From assembly GCA_023953615.1 (NCBI GenBank), contig JAMLJH010000002.1, forward strand, positions 124,001-188,000: a DNA stretch of 64,000 nt, in the 5' to 3' direction. The notes under the pieces were generated by a model, which was not told where the DNA came from, searched no databases, and saw only the letters and a list, made by a program, of their open reading frames with translations. The DNA comes from Verrucomicrobiia bacterium (GTDB lineage Bacteria; Verrucomicrobiota; Verrucomicrobiia; Limisphaerales; JADLHS01). The position numbers and the translations under genes were made by a program. Position 1 is the first letter of the stretch; each line of letters starts with the position of its first letter. Positions 1-8,991 of this stretch are shown here, one piece after another.

Positions 1-1
1 G

Positions 2-379
2 GTGTTGGATTTGAGCTGCCGCATTCGCGATGACCGGTATTTTGTGGTGACCGATCGCTGGCAGAAATTCACCGAAGTCACCTTGTCCGCGGCGACCCTG
101 GAAAAGTTCGCTGATTATTGCGCGGAGTTTTTAATTCACGCGGTGGACGTGGAGGGGCTGTGTCGCGGCATTGATCGCCGGTTGGTAACGCACCTGGCGG
201 AATGGTCGCCGTTGCCAGTCACGTATGCCGGGGGCGCGAATTCACTGGCGGATTTGGAAACCGTCACCGCGCTGGGGCGGGGGAAGGTGCATTTAACCAT
301 CGGTTCGGCACTGGATATTTTCGGGGGAACTGGCGTGCGGTATGCCGAGGCGGTGGCGTTCAACCAAAACCGCTGCTGA
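2..379 (+). CDS. hisA: HisA, eukaryote-type ProFAR isomerase, 3' fragment
   Basis: C-terminal part (about 125 residues) of phosphoribosylformimino-5-aminoimidazole carboxamide ribotide isomerase, the fourth step of histidine synthesis. The gene continues upstream of the window, so the first codon here is not the true start. The stretches VLDLSCR, VTDRWQKF, DVEGLCRGID, PVTYAGG and SALDIFGG match my memory of the plant/yeast HIS6 branch better than typical bacterial HisA. The (beta/alpha)8 phosphate-binding loops (YAGG and GSALD) are present. The reading frame ends cleanly 62 bases before the next gene. The HIS6-type assignment rests on motif recognition only. Confidence 0.85.
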   Translation: MLDLSCRIRDDRYFVVTDRWQKFTEVTLSAATLEKFADYCAEFLIHAVDVEGLCRGIDRRLVTHLAEWSPLPVTYAGGANSLADLETVTALGRGKVHLTIGSALDIFGGTGVRYAEAVAFNQNRC

Positions 380-441
380 CTCCGGTGCAAGATTTCATTG
401 CCGTTCCATTGCGCCAACGTAACATTCGATTCAACAAACCT

Positions 442-2484
442 ATGAAAAACCTGACCACCGTGTGGATTCTGACCGGCATTGTCACTTTGAGTTTTGGAAC
501 AATCCCTGAGGCGCGCAGCCAGGCGGCGGACTTGGGCGAACCGCCCGCCGCGCCGACCGATCTCTCCGGCTTGCCCCGGCCCACCGGGATTTACAGTGTC
601 ACCGGCGGCTTTACCGTGGACGCCAATTCGCGCGAGCAGGTGCGTTCGTTTTACAACGCGGTTTATCTGGCTTCCGAAGGCGTGCCCATGGCAACAAGTT
701 CCGATGTGGCCAGTTGCACGCCGGGAACCAACTCGCTCGCGTACCGCGAGGCGGTGTTGCGGCGCATCAATTGGTTTCGCGCCATGGCGGGATTACCCGC
801 CAGCGTCACGTTTGATGCGACCGCCAATGCGCGCGCGCAACAAGCGGCGGTGGTGATGTCACGTAACGGCGCGCTCAGTCATTTTCCGGATAACACCTGG
901 CTTTGTTACACCGGTGACGCCGCCAACGCCGCTTCCAACTCCAATCTCGCGATTGGCAATGCCGGGGCCGACGCGATCACCGCCTACATCTGGGATTACG
1001 GAGCCAATAACACTGCGGTCGGACATCGGCGTTGGTTGCTGTATCCGCAAACCCAGATCATGGGCACGGGCGATGTGCCCAGCACCAACGGGTTTGGTGC
1101 CGCCAATGCCACCTGGGTTTTTGATGGAAACTACGGTGGTCCGCGTCCCGCCACCCGGACTCCTTTCGTGGCGTGGCCGCCGGCCGGTTATCTGCCGTAC
1201 CAACTGGCCTATCCGCAATGGTCGTTCGCGTTGACCAATGCGAACCTCTCCGGCGCCAACGTCACCATGCGAAGCAATGGCGTGAGCGTCGCGGTTTCGA
1301 TTCAGCCGTACACAACGGGCGTTGGCGAAAACAGTGTGGTCTGGGTGCCGATGGGCCTGAACTACACCAGCACCAGCGCGAAGATGCCGTTCAATGGCGC
1401 GGATACCACGTATTCCGTCACGGTCACAAATATCCAATACGGCTCGGTGATCACTGGGTTTACGTACACCGTCACGCTGTTCGATCCGCAGGTGCCCGGC
1501 AATGATTACGCGCCGCCAACGCTCAGCGGCCCGGCGAATCCAGTGGTCGGCGAAGGAAACGGTTACAGTTTTACCTCTGTGCCCAATGCGGACGGCTATG
1601 AATGGCGCGTGAGTCAGACGGCGCCTTACGATTTCACCGACGGCGCCGAAACCGGTCTGGGAAATTTTACGGTGCAGACCACCGCGGGTTATGCGGTGCG
1701 AGATTCGAGCGTGAAAGCATCCGGATCTTACTCGTTCCATCTGGCTCACCCGGAGCCCGGGGATCAGCTTCTGACCTTGAACCAGGCATTTGTGCCACAG
1801 GCTGACGCCACGCTCACCGTGAAAAGTCGGTTGGGTGTCGCTACGAGTGATCAGGTGGCTGCAATTCAAATCTCAGTTAATGGCGGTTTGAGCTGGGAGG
1901 ATATTTATACTCAGCCGGGATCGAATGGAGCGGGAGAAAGCTCGTTTACGACTCGCTCCTTTGGGTTGGGAGCTTTCGCCGATCAGAAGGTCCGGTTGCG
2001 TTTTAACTATGCTTTCAGTTTCGGAAGTTACTATACGAATACTGCCGCCGGGGTCGGTTGGTATTTGGATGACATCACGATTTCGGGCGCGGAAGTCCGA
2101 ACGGTGCTGAGTACGAACCTGATGGTCACAGGAACAAATTTTACTTTCACGCCGTCCCAACCGGGAGATTTCCTGCTGGATGTGCGCGCCTATCTCTTTC
2201 AGGAATTTCCGCTGGCGTGGGGGCCGGCCTATCCGGTTGCCGCCACGACCGCGCCGCCGTTGACAATTACGATGCAAACTCCGGTGCTGATCGGCAATCA
2301 AGTCCGCCTGGACTTTGCGACCAGCCGTGCGGCCAGTTTTCAACTCCTTCAAGCGGATACGCCGACCGGACCTTGGGGCGTCAACACGACGGCGGCTCTG
2401 ACCACCAACGCGCCGGGCAGTTCGTATCGCTTCTCGACGCCGGTGGAAGCGTCCGCCCGCTTTTACCGAGTCGTATCACCGTGA
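442..2484 (+). CDS. Secreted CAP (SCP/PR1-like) domain protein
   Basis: 680-residue exported protein. The ATG at 442 is followed by a signal peptide (MKNLTTVWILTGIVTLSFG, cleavage near ARSQA). A longer frame from 202 overlaps hisA and was not used. Residues about 60-230 form a CAP domain: REAVLRRINWFRAMAG, an AQQAAVVMSRNGALSHFP segment and VGHRRWLLYP give the usual His/Glu-type cavity pattern. The middle contains Ig/jelly-roll-like segments. The last 70 residues form a module ending ASARFYRVVSP that resembles the ends of three other secreted proteins in this window. Bacterial CAP proteins are extracellular; the substrate is unknown. Codon use looks native. Confidence 0.8.
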   Translation: MKNLTTVWILTGIVTLSFGTIPEARSQAADLGEPPAAPTDLSGLPRPTGIYSVTGGFTVDANSREQVRSFYNAVYLASEGVPMATSSDVASCTPGTNSLAYREAVLRRINWFRAMAGLPASVTFDATANARAQQAAVVMSRNGALSHFPDNTWLCYTGDAANAASNSNLAIGNAGADAITAYIWDYGANNTAVGHRRWLLYPQTQIMGTGDVPSTNGFGAANATWVFDGNYGGPRPATRTPFVAWPPAGYLPYQLAYPQWSFALTNANLSGANVTMRSNGVSVAVSIQPYTTGVGENSVVWVPMGLNYTSTSAKMPFNGADTTYSVTVTNIQYGSVITGFTYTVTLFDPQVPGNDYAPPTLSGPANPVVGEGNGYSFTSVPNADGYEWRVSQTAPYDFTDGAETGLGNFTVQTTAGYAVRDSSVKASGSYSFHLAHPEPGDQLLTLNQAFVPQADATLTVKSRLGVATSDQVAAIQISVNGGLSWEDIYTQPGSNGAGESSFTTRSFGLGAFADQKVRLRFNYAFSFGSYYTNTAAGVGWYLDDITISGAEVRTVLSTNLMVTGTNFTFTPSQPGDFLLDVRAYLFQEFPLAWGPAYPVAATTAPPLTITMQTPVLIGNQVRLDFATSRAASFQLLQADTPTGPWGVNTTAALTTNAPGSSYRFSTPVEASARFYRVVSP

Positions 2485-2518
2485 GTAAGAAGCTCAGGCT
2501 TTGAAGTTAAAGACCATT

Positions 2519-3427
2519 ATGCCGATTCCAGATTATCAAGTGTTGATGCTACCCGTGCTGCGATTTGCGGGCGACGGTGTCGAACATTCATTGCGCGAAA
2601 CCGTTGATTCACTGGCGGTCGAGTTGCGGTTGACGGATGAGCAACGTCGTGAATTGCTGCCGAGCGGCCAGCAGGAGGTGTTTGCCAATCGGGTGGGCTG
2701 GGCGCGCACCTACCTGAAGAAAGCGGGCCTGCTTCGTTCGACCCGGCGCGGGTTTGTTCAGATTACGGATCAAGGGCAGAAGGTTTTGGCCAGTCAACCA
2801 GCCGCGATAGATACGAAATTCCTCGAACAATTTTCCGAGTTTCGGGAGTTCAAGGCTTTGCGACGAAAGTCGAACGAAACGGATGGCGATACGGAGCCGG
2901 ATCAAACTTCAACTCCCGAGGAGGCGTTGGAACGTGCTTACGAAAATTTACGGGGTGAATTGGCAAGTGAGCTCCTCACTCAGATCAAGCAGAGTCCACC
3001 CGATCTGTTCGAGCGGCTGGTGGTCGCGCTTTTGGTGAAGATGGGATACGGCGGCAGCCGGCAGGACGCCGGTCGCGCCATTGGCAAAAGTGGCGATGAA
3101 GGTATTGATGGGATCATCAAGGAAGACCGGCTGGGTTTGGACATCATCTATATTCAAGCCAAACGCTGGGACAATACCGTCGGTCGCCCGGAAATCCAAA
3201 AGTTTGCCGGAGCATTACAGGGGCAACGCGCGCGAAAAGGCGTTTTCATCACCACGTCGGATTTCTCTCGCGAGGCGCGTGAATACGTCGCTCACATCGA
3301 AACCAAGATTGTCTTGATTGATGGCCAGGAGCTGGCGCAATTGCTGATGGACTACAACATCGGCGTCACGCCAGTGACCAATTACGAGATCAAACGGGTG
3401 GACCTGGATTATTTTACGGAATCGTGA
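2519..3427 (+). CDS. mrr: Mrr-like type IV restriction endonuclease
   Basis: 302-residue Mrr family protein, predicted to cleave modified DNA. The ATG at 2519 gives the familiar Mrr start MPIPDYQVLMLPVLR; an upstream TTG at 2501 is less likely. The N-terminal winged-helix part (about 1-90) includes RVGWARTYLKKAGLL, and the C-terminal restriction-endonuclease fold contains GDEGIDGIIKEDRLGLD followed by IYIQAKRW, the D...QxK catalytic arrangement. All catalytic residues are visible, so it may be active. No methyltransferase gene adjoins it, which fits a type IV enzyme. A broken type III system lies at 47.9 kb but is not linked. Confidence 0.9.
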   Translation: MPIPDYQVLMLPVLRFAGDGVEHSLRETVDSLAVELRLTDEQRRELLPSGQQEVFANRVGWARTYLKKAGLLRSTRRGFVQITDQGQKVLASQPAAIDTKFLEQFSEFREFKALRRKSNETDGDTEPDQTSTPEEALERAYENLRGELASELLTQIKQSPPDLFERLVVALLVKMGYGGSRQDAGRAIGKSGDEGIDGIIKEDRLGLDIIYIQAKRWDNTVGRPEIQKFAGALQGQRARKGVFITTSDFSREAREYVAHIETKIVLIDGQELAQLLMDYNIGVTPVTNYEIKRVDLDYFTES

Positions 3428-3457
3428 GGAATCGGTACGGGTGAGAGTTCCAGTCGG

Positions 3458-3550
3458 ATGAATTGTAAGCCCCGGCACGGGCGACAGGAAATCGTCGGCG
3501 ACCGTCTGAATCTGCCGCCCCTTCGGGGCTTGTTCCGAAACCGTCATTTT
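3458..3550. repeat. 93-bp intergenic repeat, copy 1
   Basis: Begins ATGAATTGTAAGCCCCGGCA and ends ACCGTCATTTT; a second copy lies at 41396-41487 with about 80-85% identity by eye. The inner arms CAAGCCCCGAAGGGG-like and GTAAGCCCCGG can pair. It is followed at 3551-3571 by the palindrome CCCACGGCTGACGTCGTGGG, and a related palindrome also flanks the second copy. It looks like a REP/BIME-type family; no transposase is attached. Confidence 0.7.
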
Positions 3551-3636
3551 CCCACGGCTGACGTCGTGGGCTACCGTCTCGCGCTGCTCCGCAGCTTTGG
3601 CGGTGCAGACTGCACCGGTCGGCAAGTTTCAATCCG

Positions 3637-3870
3637 CTATTTTTCAAGTCTTTCCAAAATTCCTTCCACCTTGCGCCGCATCTCAAGGCAAAAACTGCGT
3701 TCTTCTCCTTCGGTGGAATATCCACTTCGTTGTCGAATGAAAGCAATTGCCGCGGCATGAATGCTTTGCTTCACAACTTCGCTTGGGTTGGACAGATCCG
3801 CTGAATGATTTTGTCGCCTGTGCTGGGCGTGGAATATCATTTTCAACCGCCGGTAAAATGTGGTATTCAT
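3637..3870 (-). CDS. Small hypothetical protein (uncertain)
   Basis: Possible 77-residue protein starting MNTTFYRRLKMIFHAQ and ending KVEGILERLEK. The C-terminal half is predicted helical and has coding-like composition, but there is no clear ribosome binding site. The annotated frame extends to 4005, which would be too long given the divergent yegP start. It sits between the repeat at 3458-3571 and yegP. I do not recognise the family. It could be a decayed gene or chance frame. Confidence 0.35.
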   Translation of the reverse strand: MNTTFYRRLKMIFHAQHRRQNHSADLSNPSEVVKQSIHAAAIAFIRQRSGYSTEGEERSFCLEMRRKVEGILERLEK

Positions 3871-4003
3871 CGGACCGGTTCTGCGTTTCGTATCTTGCGG
3901 TTTGATGGGGGCCGGTTGGCCCGCTTCTCCATACAGGTCTGGGGAACTCCCAGGTGAATGCAGAAAAACACGACAACCAAACACTGAAAAAATAACTCGA
4001 ACC

Positions 4004-4339
4004 ATGAATGGATATTACGAATTGAAGAAAACCACGACGGGCAAACCCATGTTCAATCTCAAGGCGGGGAATCACGAGGTCATTCTGACCAGTGAAGTTT
4101 ATGAGTCCAAGGACGCCGCGCTGAACGGCATCGCTTCCGTCCGCAAAAACGGGCCGGTCGAAGCCTCCTTTGAAAAGAAGGTTTCCGTGAAGGGCGAACC
4201 TTATTTTGTCTTGAAAGCCACCAATGGTCAGGTCATCGGCAAGAGCGAAATGTATTCTTCCGAAGCGGCGCGGGACAATGGCATCGCCTCGGTGATCACC
4301 AACAGCCCCTCCGAAAAAGTGGTTGAAGTGGAGGCTTGA
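4004..4339 (+). CDS. yegP: YegP family protein (DUF1508)
   Basis: 111-residue protein made of two tandem DUF1508 repeats, each about 48 residues: the first has GKPMFNLKAGNHEVILTSE...KDAALNGIASVRKN, the second GEPYFVLKATNGQVIGKSE...EAARDNGIASVITN. The start at 4004 (MNGYYELKK) is chosen because the domain begins there; a longer frame from 3860 carries unrelated sequence. The family is small, soluble and widespread; its biochemical role is not firmly established. Confidence 0.92.
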   Translation: MNGYYELKKTTTGKPMFNLKAGNHEVILTSEVYESKDAALNGIASVRKNGPVEASFEKKVSVKGEPYFVLKATNGQVIGKSEMYSSEAARDNGIASVITNSPSEKVVEVEA

Positions 4340-4438
4340 TGAAAGTTGCGGCCGCCAATCGTGGCGGTCGGAATGGATCAGCGAAAGTCAAACGACCATC
4401 GCCCGGCCGCGGTTATCGGCGGGGCGATGGTTGAAACC

Positions 4439-4639
4439 TCACGGCACGTCCTCGGACGTGCTTTGTTTTTTAACCTCCTCGGGCGCGCGCAACCAGCGGA
4501 TCAGATCCGCCATCTCCTGCGGTCGGAGCGCGGATTCAAAACCGACCGGCATCAGGGAAAGCTTTGCTGGTTCGATGGTGGCAAGGTCGCTGCGCAGCAC
4601 CACCTGGGCGACGTTCTTTACCTCAAAGCCGTAAGCCGA
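4439..4639 (-). pseudogene. C-terminal remnant of a PVC-type cytochrome c/HEAT protein
   Basis: Reading the minus strand from 4639 gives about 65 residues including VVLRSDLATIEPAKLSLMPV, then GFESALRPQEMADLIRWLR. This matches the end of the intact protein at 38105-41074 (LPRTDIVKMQSQGQSIMPEG, then LEAGLTPQDLADLLEFI). A stop codon lies directly upstream in frame at 4640-4642 and no CxxCH or propeller region is found upstream, so this is a truncated remnant, not a gene. Its own stop is at 4439-4441. Confidence 0.75.
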
Positions 4640-4808
4640 TCAGGAACTGGAAGGCGGGGCACTGTGGTATGAAGCCCGGCAGCCGGGTCTGGGCGATGAC
4701 GTCTCCGGCACCGACAATTGCTCCGCGCGTTCTAATCACAGACCGAACTTTCGTTGTGACCAAATGCCACGCGCTTTTACGAGCTTCACGAAAACGAGGT
4801 CATGGGTT

Positions 4809-4942
4809 GGGGAGCGCACCCGTCTCGGGTGCAGGTTCGACGCGTCTCGCGTCGAACGTCAGATGATGTGGATCAGCCCAAGCTGGTGCGAATTCTGTCG
4901 GGCGAGACGCCCGCCAGCACACGCGAGACGTGTGTGCTCCCC
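4809..4942. repeat. Cluster of GAGACG/CGTCTC-centred palindromes
   Basis: Four short palindromes share a central GAGACG or CGTCTC core: 4816-4832 (GCACCCGTCTCGGGTGC), 4836-4856, 4899-4913 (CGGGCGAGACGCCCG) and about 4916-4938. The whole block is bounded by inverted ends GGGGAGCGCAC and GTGTGCTCCCC. The gap between palindrome pairs is about 40 bases. There is no ORF and no regular spacer pattern. It resembles a REP/BIME-like structure. Confidence 0.7.
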
Positions 4943-5013
4943 AGTCGCACTGGCACGATCATAGCGGTACGAAGACGTGCGAATCCAATGGGGTGCGATC
5001 TCCATGCGCTCGA

Positions 5014-5055
5014 CTGGGCGGCAGGTTGCCGCCCAGAACGGCCAAGTTGGCCGTT
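5014..5055. repeat. Two adjacent perfect hairpins
   Basis: 5014-5036 reads CTGGGCGGCA, a short loop, and TGCCGCCCAG; 5037-5055 reads AACGGCCA, a short loop, and TGGCCGTT. They sit 220 bases before the dehydrogenase operon. The remaining sequence between 4640 and 5273 shows no supportable gene; short frames there have no recognisable domain. No poly-T follows, so a terminator is not claimed. Confidence 0.55.
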
Positions 5056-5273
5056 CCACCTGGACCAACTGCATCGTTCCGGCTAAGCGCCTCCCGCTTT
5101 CTTCCCCTTAGCCGCTCTTGTAAGCCGCCGTGCTTCGTAGAGTAGTTCGGATACGAATGCTCATTAACCATCGGCATAATTGACCTCGCGCGGCCAGTTT
5201 GAGACGGGATGAGAAGTGCGGAAGGGTGAAAGAAACATTGCACCGGTTTGAGCCGACATCGTAGCATCATCAC

Positions 5274-6314
5274 ATGGTTCAGTCAGCAGTGGAACCTTCC
5301 ATCAGCGCCGCGGCGGGAGCCGAATGTGAATTTTATCTGAAAGCGTTTCGGTTCATGCTGCTCTCGCGGGTATTGGACGAAAAATTCGCGAGCCTCTATC
5401 GCGCGGGTAAGATCATGGGGGGAGTCTTCCTTGGGCGCGGGCAGGAGGCGTTGAGTGTCTCCATTGGCGTTCATTTGCGCCCCGGCGATATTTTTGCGCC
5501 ATTGATTCGGGACCTGGCCGGGCGCCTGGCGTTTAACGAACCGATCCTGGATGCCGCCCGAACTTATTTCGGTTCCGCGTTGGGGCCGATGCGCGGGCGG
5601 GACGGCAACGTGCATCGCGGGCGTCCGCAAAGCGGATTGCTGGCGATGATCAGTCACTTGGGCGCAATGATTTCAGTGGTGAACGGCGGGCTGTTCGCGC
5701 GCCGCCTGCGGGGCGTCAAAGGCACGGTCGGCGTGGCTTCCTGCGGCGAAGGCGCAACTTCCACCGGATCTTTTCATGAGGCGTTAAACCAGGCGGCGGT
5801 GGAGAAATTGCCGCTGGTCATGGTGGTGGCCAACAACCAGTTTGCTTATTCCACTCCGACTCAACGGCAATTTGCGTGCAACTCACTGCTGGATCGGGCG
5901 GCGGGTTACGGGGTGGCGGGTTACGAAGTGGACGGCACCGATCTCGAGGCTTGTTTGAGAGTGGTGGGCCAGGCCGTCGCCAAGGCCCGGGCGGATCAAG
6001 GTCCGCAACTGGTGCTCGCCCGGCTGCTGCGCTTGTGCGGTCACGGTGAACATGACGACGCGCATTATATCGGCGCGGAATTGAAGGCGTCCGATCTGGG
6101 CCAGGATTGCCTCAAACTGGCGGAGAAGTTTGTGCTCCAACAAGGCTGGGTGGATGCCGCGCAGTTGGAACAGTGGCGGGCGGAGGCGGTGCAGCAGGTC
6201 GAGGCCGCCGTGGTCACGGCCCAGCGCGAACCTGGTCCTGATCCCTTCAGCGCCAATTATTGGTCCGCCTTGTCGAGTCAATATCTGGTGGAAGGCGGCG
6301 CAACCGAACGATGA
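5274..6314 (+). CDS. 2-oxo acid dehydrogenase E1 component, alpha subunit
   Basis: 346-residue thiamine-diphosphate enzyme subunit of the pyruvate/acetoin/branched-chain type. It decarboxylates a 2-oxo acid and passes the acyl group to E2. The N-terminal part has LYRAGKIMGGVFLGRGQEA; the cofactor motif appears as CGEGATSTGSFHEALN (residues about 157-172) leading to VVANNQFAYSTPT, i.e. GEG in place of the usual GDG, with NN at 187-188. It overlaps the beta gene by four bases (ATGA), so the two are translationally coupled. Whether the substrate is pyruvate, acetoin or a branched acid cannot be decided from sequence alone. Confidence 0.9.
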   Translation: MVQSAVEPSISAAAGAECEFYLKAFRFMLLSRVLDEKFASLYRAGKIMGGVFLGRGQEALSVSIGVHLRPGDIFAPLIRDLAGRLAFNEPILDAARTYFGSALGPMRGRDGNVHRGRPQSGLLAMISHLGAMISVVNGGLFARRLRGVKGTVGVASCGEGATSTGSFHEALNQAAVEKLPLVMVVANNQFAYSTPTQRQFACNSLLDRAAGYGVAGYEVDGTDLEACLRVVGQAVAKARADQGPQLVLARLLRLCGHGEHDDAHYIGAELKASDLGQDCLKLAEKFVLQQGWVDAAQLEQWRAEAVQQVEAAVVTAQREPGPDPFSANYWSALSSQYLVEGGATER

Positions 6315-7276
6315 GCATCACCTATTTGGAAGCCATTCGGGAGGCCCAGGCGCGCGCGCTGGCGGACGATCCGCGCGTGTTCATTTACGGACAGGACGTC
6401 GGCGCGTTTGGGGGCGCGTTCAAGGCGACCAAAGGATTGGCGCAACAATTTCCCGGGCGCGTTTTGGATTCGCCCATCAGCGAAGACGCCATGGCCGGAT
6501 TGGCGATTGGCGCGGCGCTCGAAGGGATGCGGCCCATTTTGGAGATGCAGTTTGCCGATTTTTCCACCATCGCGTTTAATCAGATCGTCAATCAGGCCGC
6601 CACCATGTTTTGGCGGACCAATGTTTCCTGTCCGTTGACGGTGCGACTGCCGTGCGGCGGCACGATGGGGAGCGGCCCGTTTCACAGCCAGATGTTGGAG
6701 ACCATCTATTCGCATTATCCCGGATTGGTGGTGTTGACTCCGGCCACGGTGGAGGATGCTTACAGCATGTTGCTTGAGGCGGTGGCCATTGATGATCCGG
6801 TCATCTTCTGTGAGCACAAACTGCTTTATTATCATCTCAAGGCGGACGCGTTGCCCACGGAGGCGTTGCCCGCCAACAAAGCTCGCATTGCGCGGGCGGG
6901 CCGGGATCTGACGCTGGTCACCTACAGCGCCATGGTGCATGAATCGCTGGCGGCGGCGGATGAATTACGCGGTGAAGGCTGGGAGGTGGAAGTGGTGGAT
7001 TTGCGCGCGGTGAAGCCGCTGGATACCGATACCGTCATGGCCAGCGTTGCGCGCACGGGCCGGTTGTTGTGCGTGGGCGAGGCCTTTCCCTGGGGCGGGG
7101 TGACGGCGGAGGTGGTGTCACGCGTGGTTTGCGAAGGTTTTGATTTGCTCGACGCGCCGCCGCGCCGGCTTAATGCCAAGGACACGCCAATCCCGTATCA
7201 TCCCAATCTCTGGTCGGCTCATCGTCCAACCGCGCGCACGATTGCCATGGCGGCGCGCAAAGTTTTGCAAAGCTAA
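6311..7276 (+). CDS. 2-oxo acid dehydrogenase E1 component, beta subunit
   Basis: 321-residue transketolase-like subunit. It starts MSITYLEAIREAQARALADD at the ATG overlapping the alpha stop; the frame open from 6260 lies inside alpha and was not used. Recognisable E1 beta segments are FIYGQDVGAFGGAFKATKGL, SPISEDAMAGLAIGAALEGM, PVIFCEHKLLYY and the C-terminal VEVVDLRAVKPLDTDTV. With the alpha subunit it forms the alpha2beta2 E1. Spacing to E2 is 119 bases, with GGAG eight bases before the E2 start. Confidence 0.92.
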   Translation: MSITYLEAIREAQARALADDPRVFIYGQDVGAFGGAFKATKGLAQQFPGRVLDSPISEDAMAGLAIGAALEGMRPILEMQFADFSTIAFNQIVNQAATMFWRTNVSCPLTVRLPCGGTMGSGPFHSQMLETIYSHYPGLVVLTPATVEDAYSMLLEAVAIDDPVIFCEHKLLYYHLKADALPTEALPANKARIARAGRDLTLVTYSAMVHESLAAADELRGEGWEVEVVDLRAVKPLDTDTVMASVARTGRLLCVGEAFPWGGVTAEVVSRVVCEGFDLLDAPPRRLNAKDTPIPYHPNLWSAHRPTARTIAMAARKVLQS

Positions 7277-7395
7277 TGAAGGAAACAGGTGTTCATCTCG
7301 CGCGCTCCGGCGGCCCGGGTCTCGGACTGCGTTCCGCGGTCGCTCCCGGGTTGGAATTCGTCGCAAGTTGGAAATCTGAAACTGGAGAAGATTAA

Positions 7396-8592
7396 ATGCC
7401 GCAAGTGCCCATCATCATGCCGCAGCTCGGTGAATCCATCGCCGAAGCCACCATCGTGAGCTATCTGGTCAAACCCGGTGATCCGGTCGAAGCCGATCAA
7501 GATGTCATCGAGGTTGAGACAAACAAGGCGAGTATGAACGTCGTCGCGCCGGTGCGCGGCACGGTGGTTAATTTTCAAGTGCAATTGGGGCAGAGCTATG
7601 CGGTGGGCGCGGTGTTGGGGCAAATTGAAGCCACCCGGGAGGATGCGGCCAAGTCGGGTTTGGATACGGCGCAATTGACCAGCGCCAGTGCGGAACTGCC
7701 GCCGGACCGCGTGGAGGAAACGCAGACTTCGTCCGCCCGGGTGGAGCCAACGATCCGTGGTTTGCCGGTGCCGACTCATGCCGCCGGTGCGGGTTATCTT
7801 TCGCCTCGATTGAAAGCGCGCATGCAGGAACTCGGGTTGCACGCCGCTGATTTGTCCGGTGTGGCCGGCAGCGGCGCTGCGGGCCGGGTGACGATCGAGG
7901 ATTTTGAAAAGTATATCGCCAGTCTGGAGCAGCATAAAATCACGCCCGCGTCCTCCATGCGCGTCGCGGTGGCGGATGCGATGCGTCGGAGTTGGACGCG
8001 CCCGCTGGCGACGGTGGGAATGCCCGTCAACATGGACCCTTTGCTGACGCACCGCAAAGCCCAGGCGACGAAACCCGGGCCGACCTTGTACGGCTTGCGC
8101 GCGCTGGCGCTGGCGTTGGCGGAGAACAGCGCTCCCGCCGGACGCCTGGTGGGGAACAAGATTGTGCATCCCTCGGCCATTGACGTGGGCTTCGCGGTGG
8201 AAGCGGAGGATGGCGTGTTGGTGCCGGTGATTCGGAATGCGGATCGAACGCGGTTGCTGGCCTTGATCGCACAATACGATGAATTGGTGCGGTTGGCGCG
8301 GGCGCGCAAACTACCGGCGGGCGCGACGGGAGGGTCCATCGCCACGATCACAAATTACGGCACGTTCGGTTTGACGGTGGGCACGCCCATTCCGTTGCCG
8401 GAGCAAACCTTGTTGCTGGGCATGGGCGCGGGCCGCAAAGCGATGCGTTGGGATGAGTCGAATGAAACCTTTGTGCCCGTGACCGAAGCGCACCTGACGT
8501 TGAGCTTTGATCATCGCGTGTTGGATGGCGGCGCGGCGGGGCGGTTGCTGGCCCGGGTCACGCATTTGATGATGCATCCGAACGAGCTTTGA
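7396..8592 (+). CDS. Dihydrolipoamide acyltransferase (E2)
   Basis: 398-residue E2 core of the complex. Order: one lipoyl domain (residues 1-77, lipoylated Lys44 in VETNKASM), a linker, an E3-binding domain (about 133-172, [15 protein letters not shown] to GRVTIEDF), and the catalytic domain with [10 protein letters not shown] (His373, Asp377) near the C-terminus. The catalytic domain is about 215 residues, close to normal. No dihydrolipoamide dehydrogenase (E3) gene is in the window, so E3 must come from elsewhere. Its stop overlaps the presumed TTG start of the ferredoxin gene. Confidence 0.93.
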   Translation: MPQVPIIMPQLGESIAEATIVSYLVKPGDPVEADQDVIEVETNKASMNVVAPVRGTVVNFQVQLGQSYAVGAVLGQIEATREDAAKSGLDTAQLTSASAELPPDRVEETQTSSARVEPTIRGLPVPTHAAGAGYLSPRLKARMQELGLHAADLSGVAGSGAAGRVTIEDFEKYIASLEQHKITPASSMRVAVADAMRRSWTRPLATVGMPVNMDPLLTHRKAQATKPGPTLYGLRALALALAENSAPAGRLVGNKIVHPSAIDVGFAVEAEDGVLVPVIRNADRTRLLALIAQYDELVRLARARKLPAGATGGSIATITNYGTFGLTVGTPIPLPEQTLLLGMGAGRKAMRWDESNETFVPVTEAHLTLSFDHRVLDGGAAGRLLARVTHLMMHPNEL

Positions 8593-8984
8593 TTACGAAC
8601 CTCAAGGAGCCGGTGGATCGCGAATTACAAGCCCAGGCCGCGCAACTGGGACTCGGGAGCATTCAACGCCATATTTTTCTTTGCGCCGATCCGACGATTC
8701 CCAATTGTTGCGCCCGGGAGTCAGGGGTGGCGGCCTGGGAATTTCTCAAACGCCGTCTCAAGGAGCTGAACTTGGTCGGGCCGCAAGCCATGGTCTATCG
8801 CACCAAAGCCAATTGTCTCCGCGTCTGTCAGCGCGGACCGATCGCGGTCGTTTATCCCGAAGGCGTCTGGTATCACTCCTGCACTCCGGAGGTTTTGGAG
8901 CGCATCATCCAGGAGCATTTAATCGCAGGTCGTCCCGTTAAAGAATTCACCTTTGCGGTGAACGCGTTGCAGTCTTCCGATTGA
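8589..8984 (+). CDS. Thioredoxin-like [2Fe-2S] ferredoxin
   Basis: About 131 residues. [15 protein letters not shown] supplies the first cysteines and [10 protein letters not shown] the C-x3-C pair; the later segments [19 protein letters not shown] and [15 protein letters not shown] are typical of the (2Fe-2S) thioredoxin-fold ferredoxins. The TTG at 8589 overlaps the E2 stop; a GTG at 8613 preceded by AAGGAG is an alternative start that would remove eight residues. Tight coupling to E2 suggests a redox role associated with the dehydrogenase, but this is inference. Confidence 0.85.
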   Translation: MITNLKEPVDRELQAQAAQLGLGSIQRHIFLCADPTIPNCCARESGVAAWEFLKRRLKELNLVGPQAMVYRTKANCLRVCQRGPIAVVYPEGVWYHSCTPEVLERIIQEHLIAGRPVKEFTFAVNALQSSD

Positions 8985-8991
8985 ATCCGGC

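Noticed and set aside
859..1869. 336-residue minus-strand open frame inside the CAP gene
   Set aside because: Shadow frame; Arg/His/Gly-rich, no family, opposite to a well-supported gene.
4809..4942. CRISPR array
   Set aside because: Palindromes are of unequal size and spacing, no constant direct repeats or spacers, no cas genes in the window.
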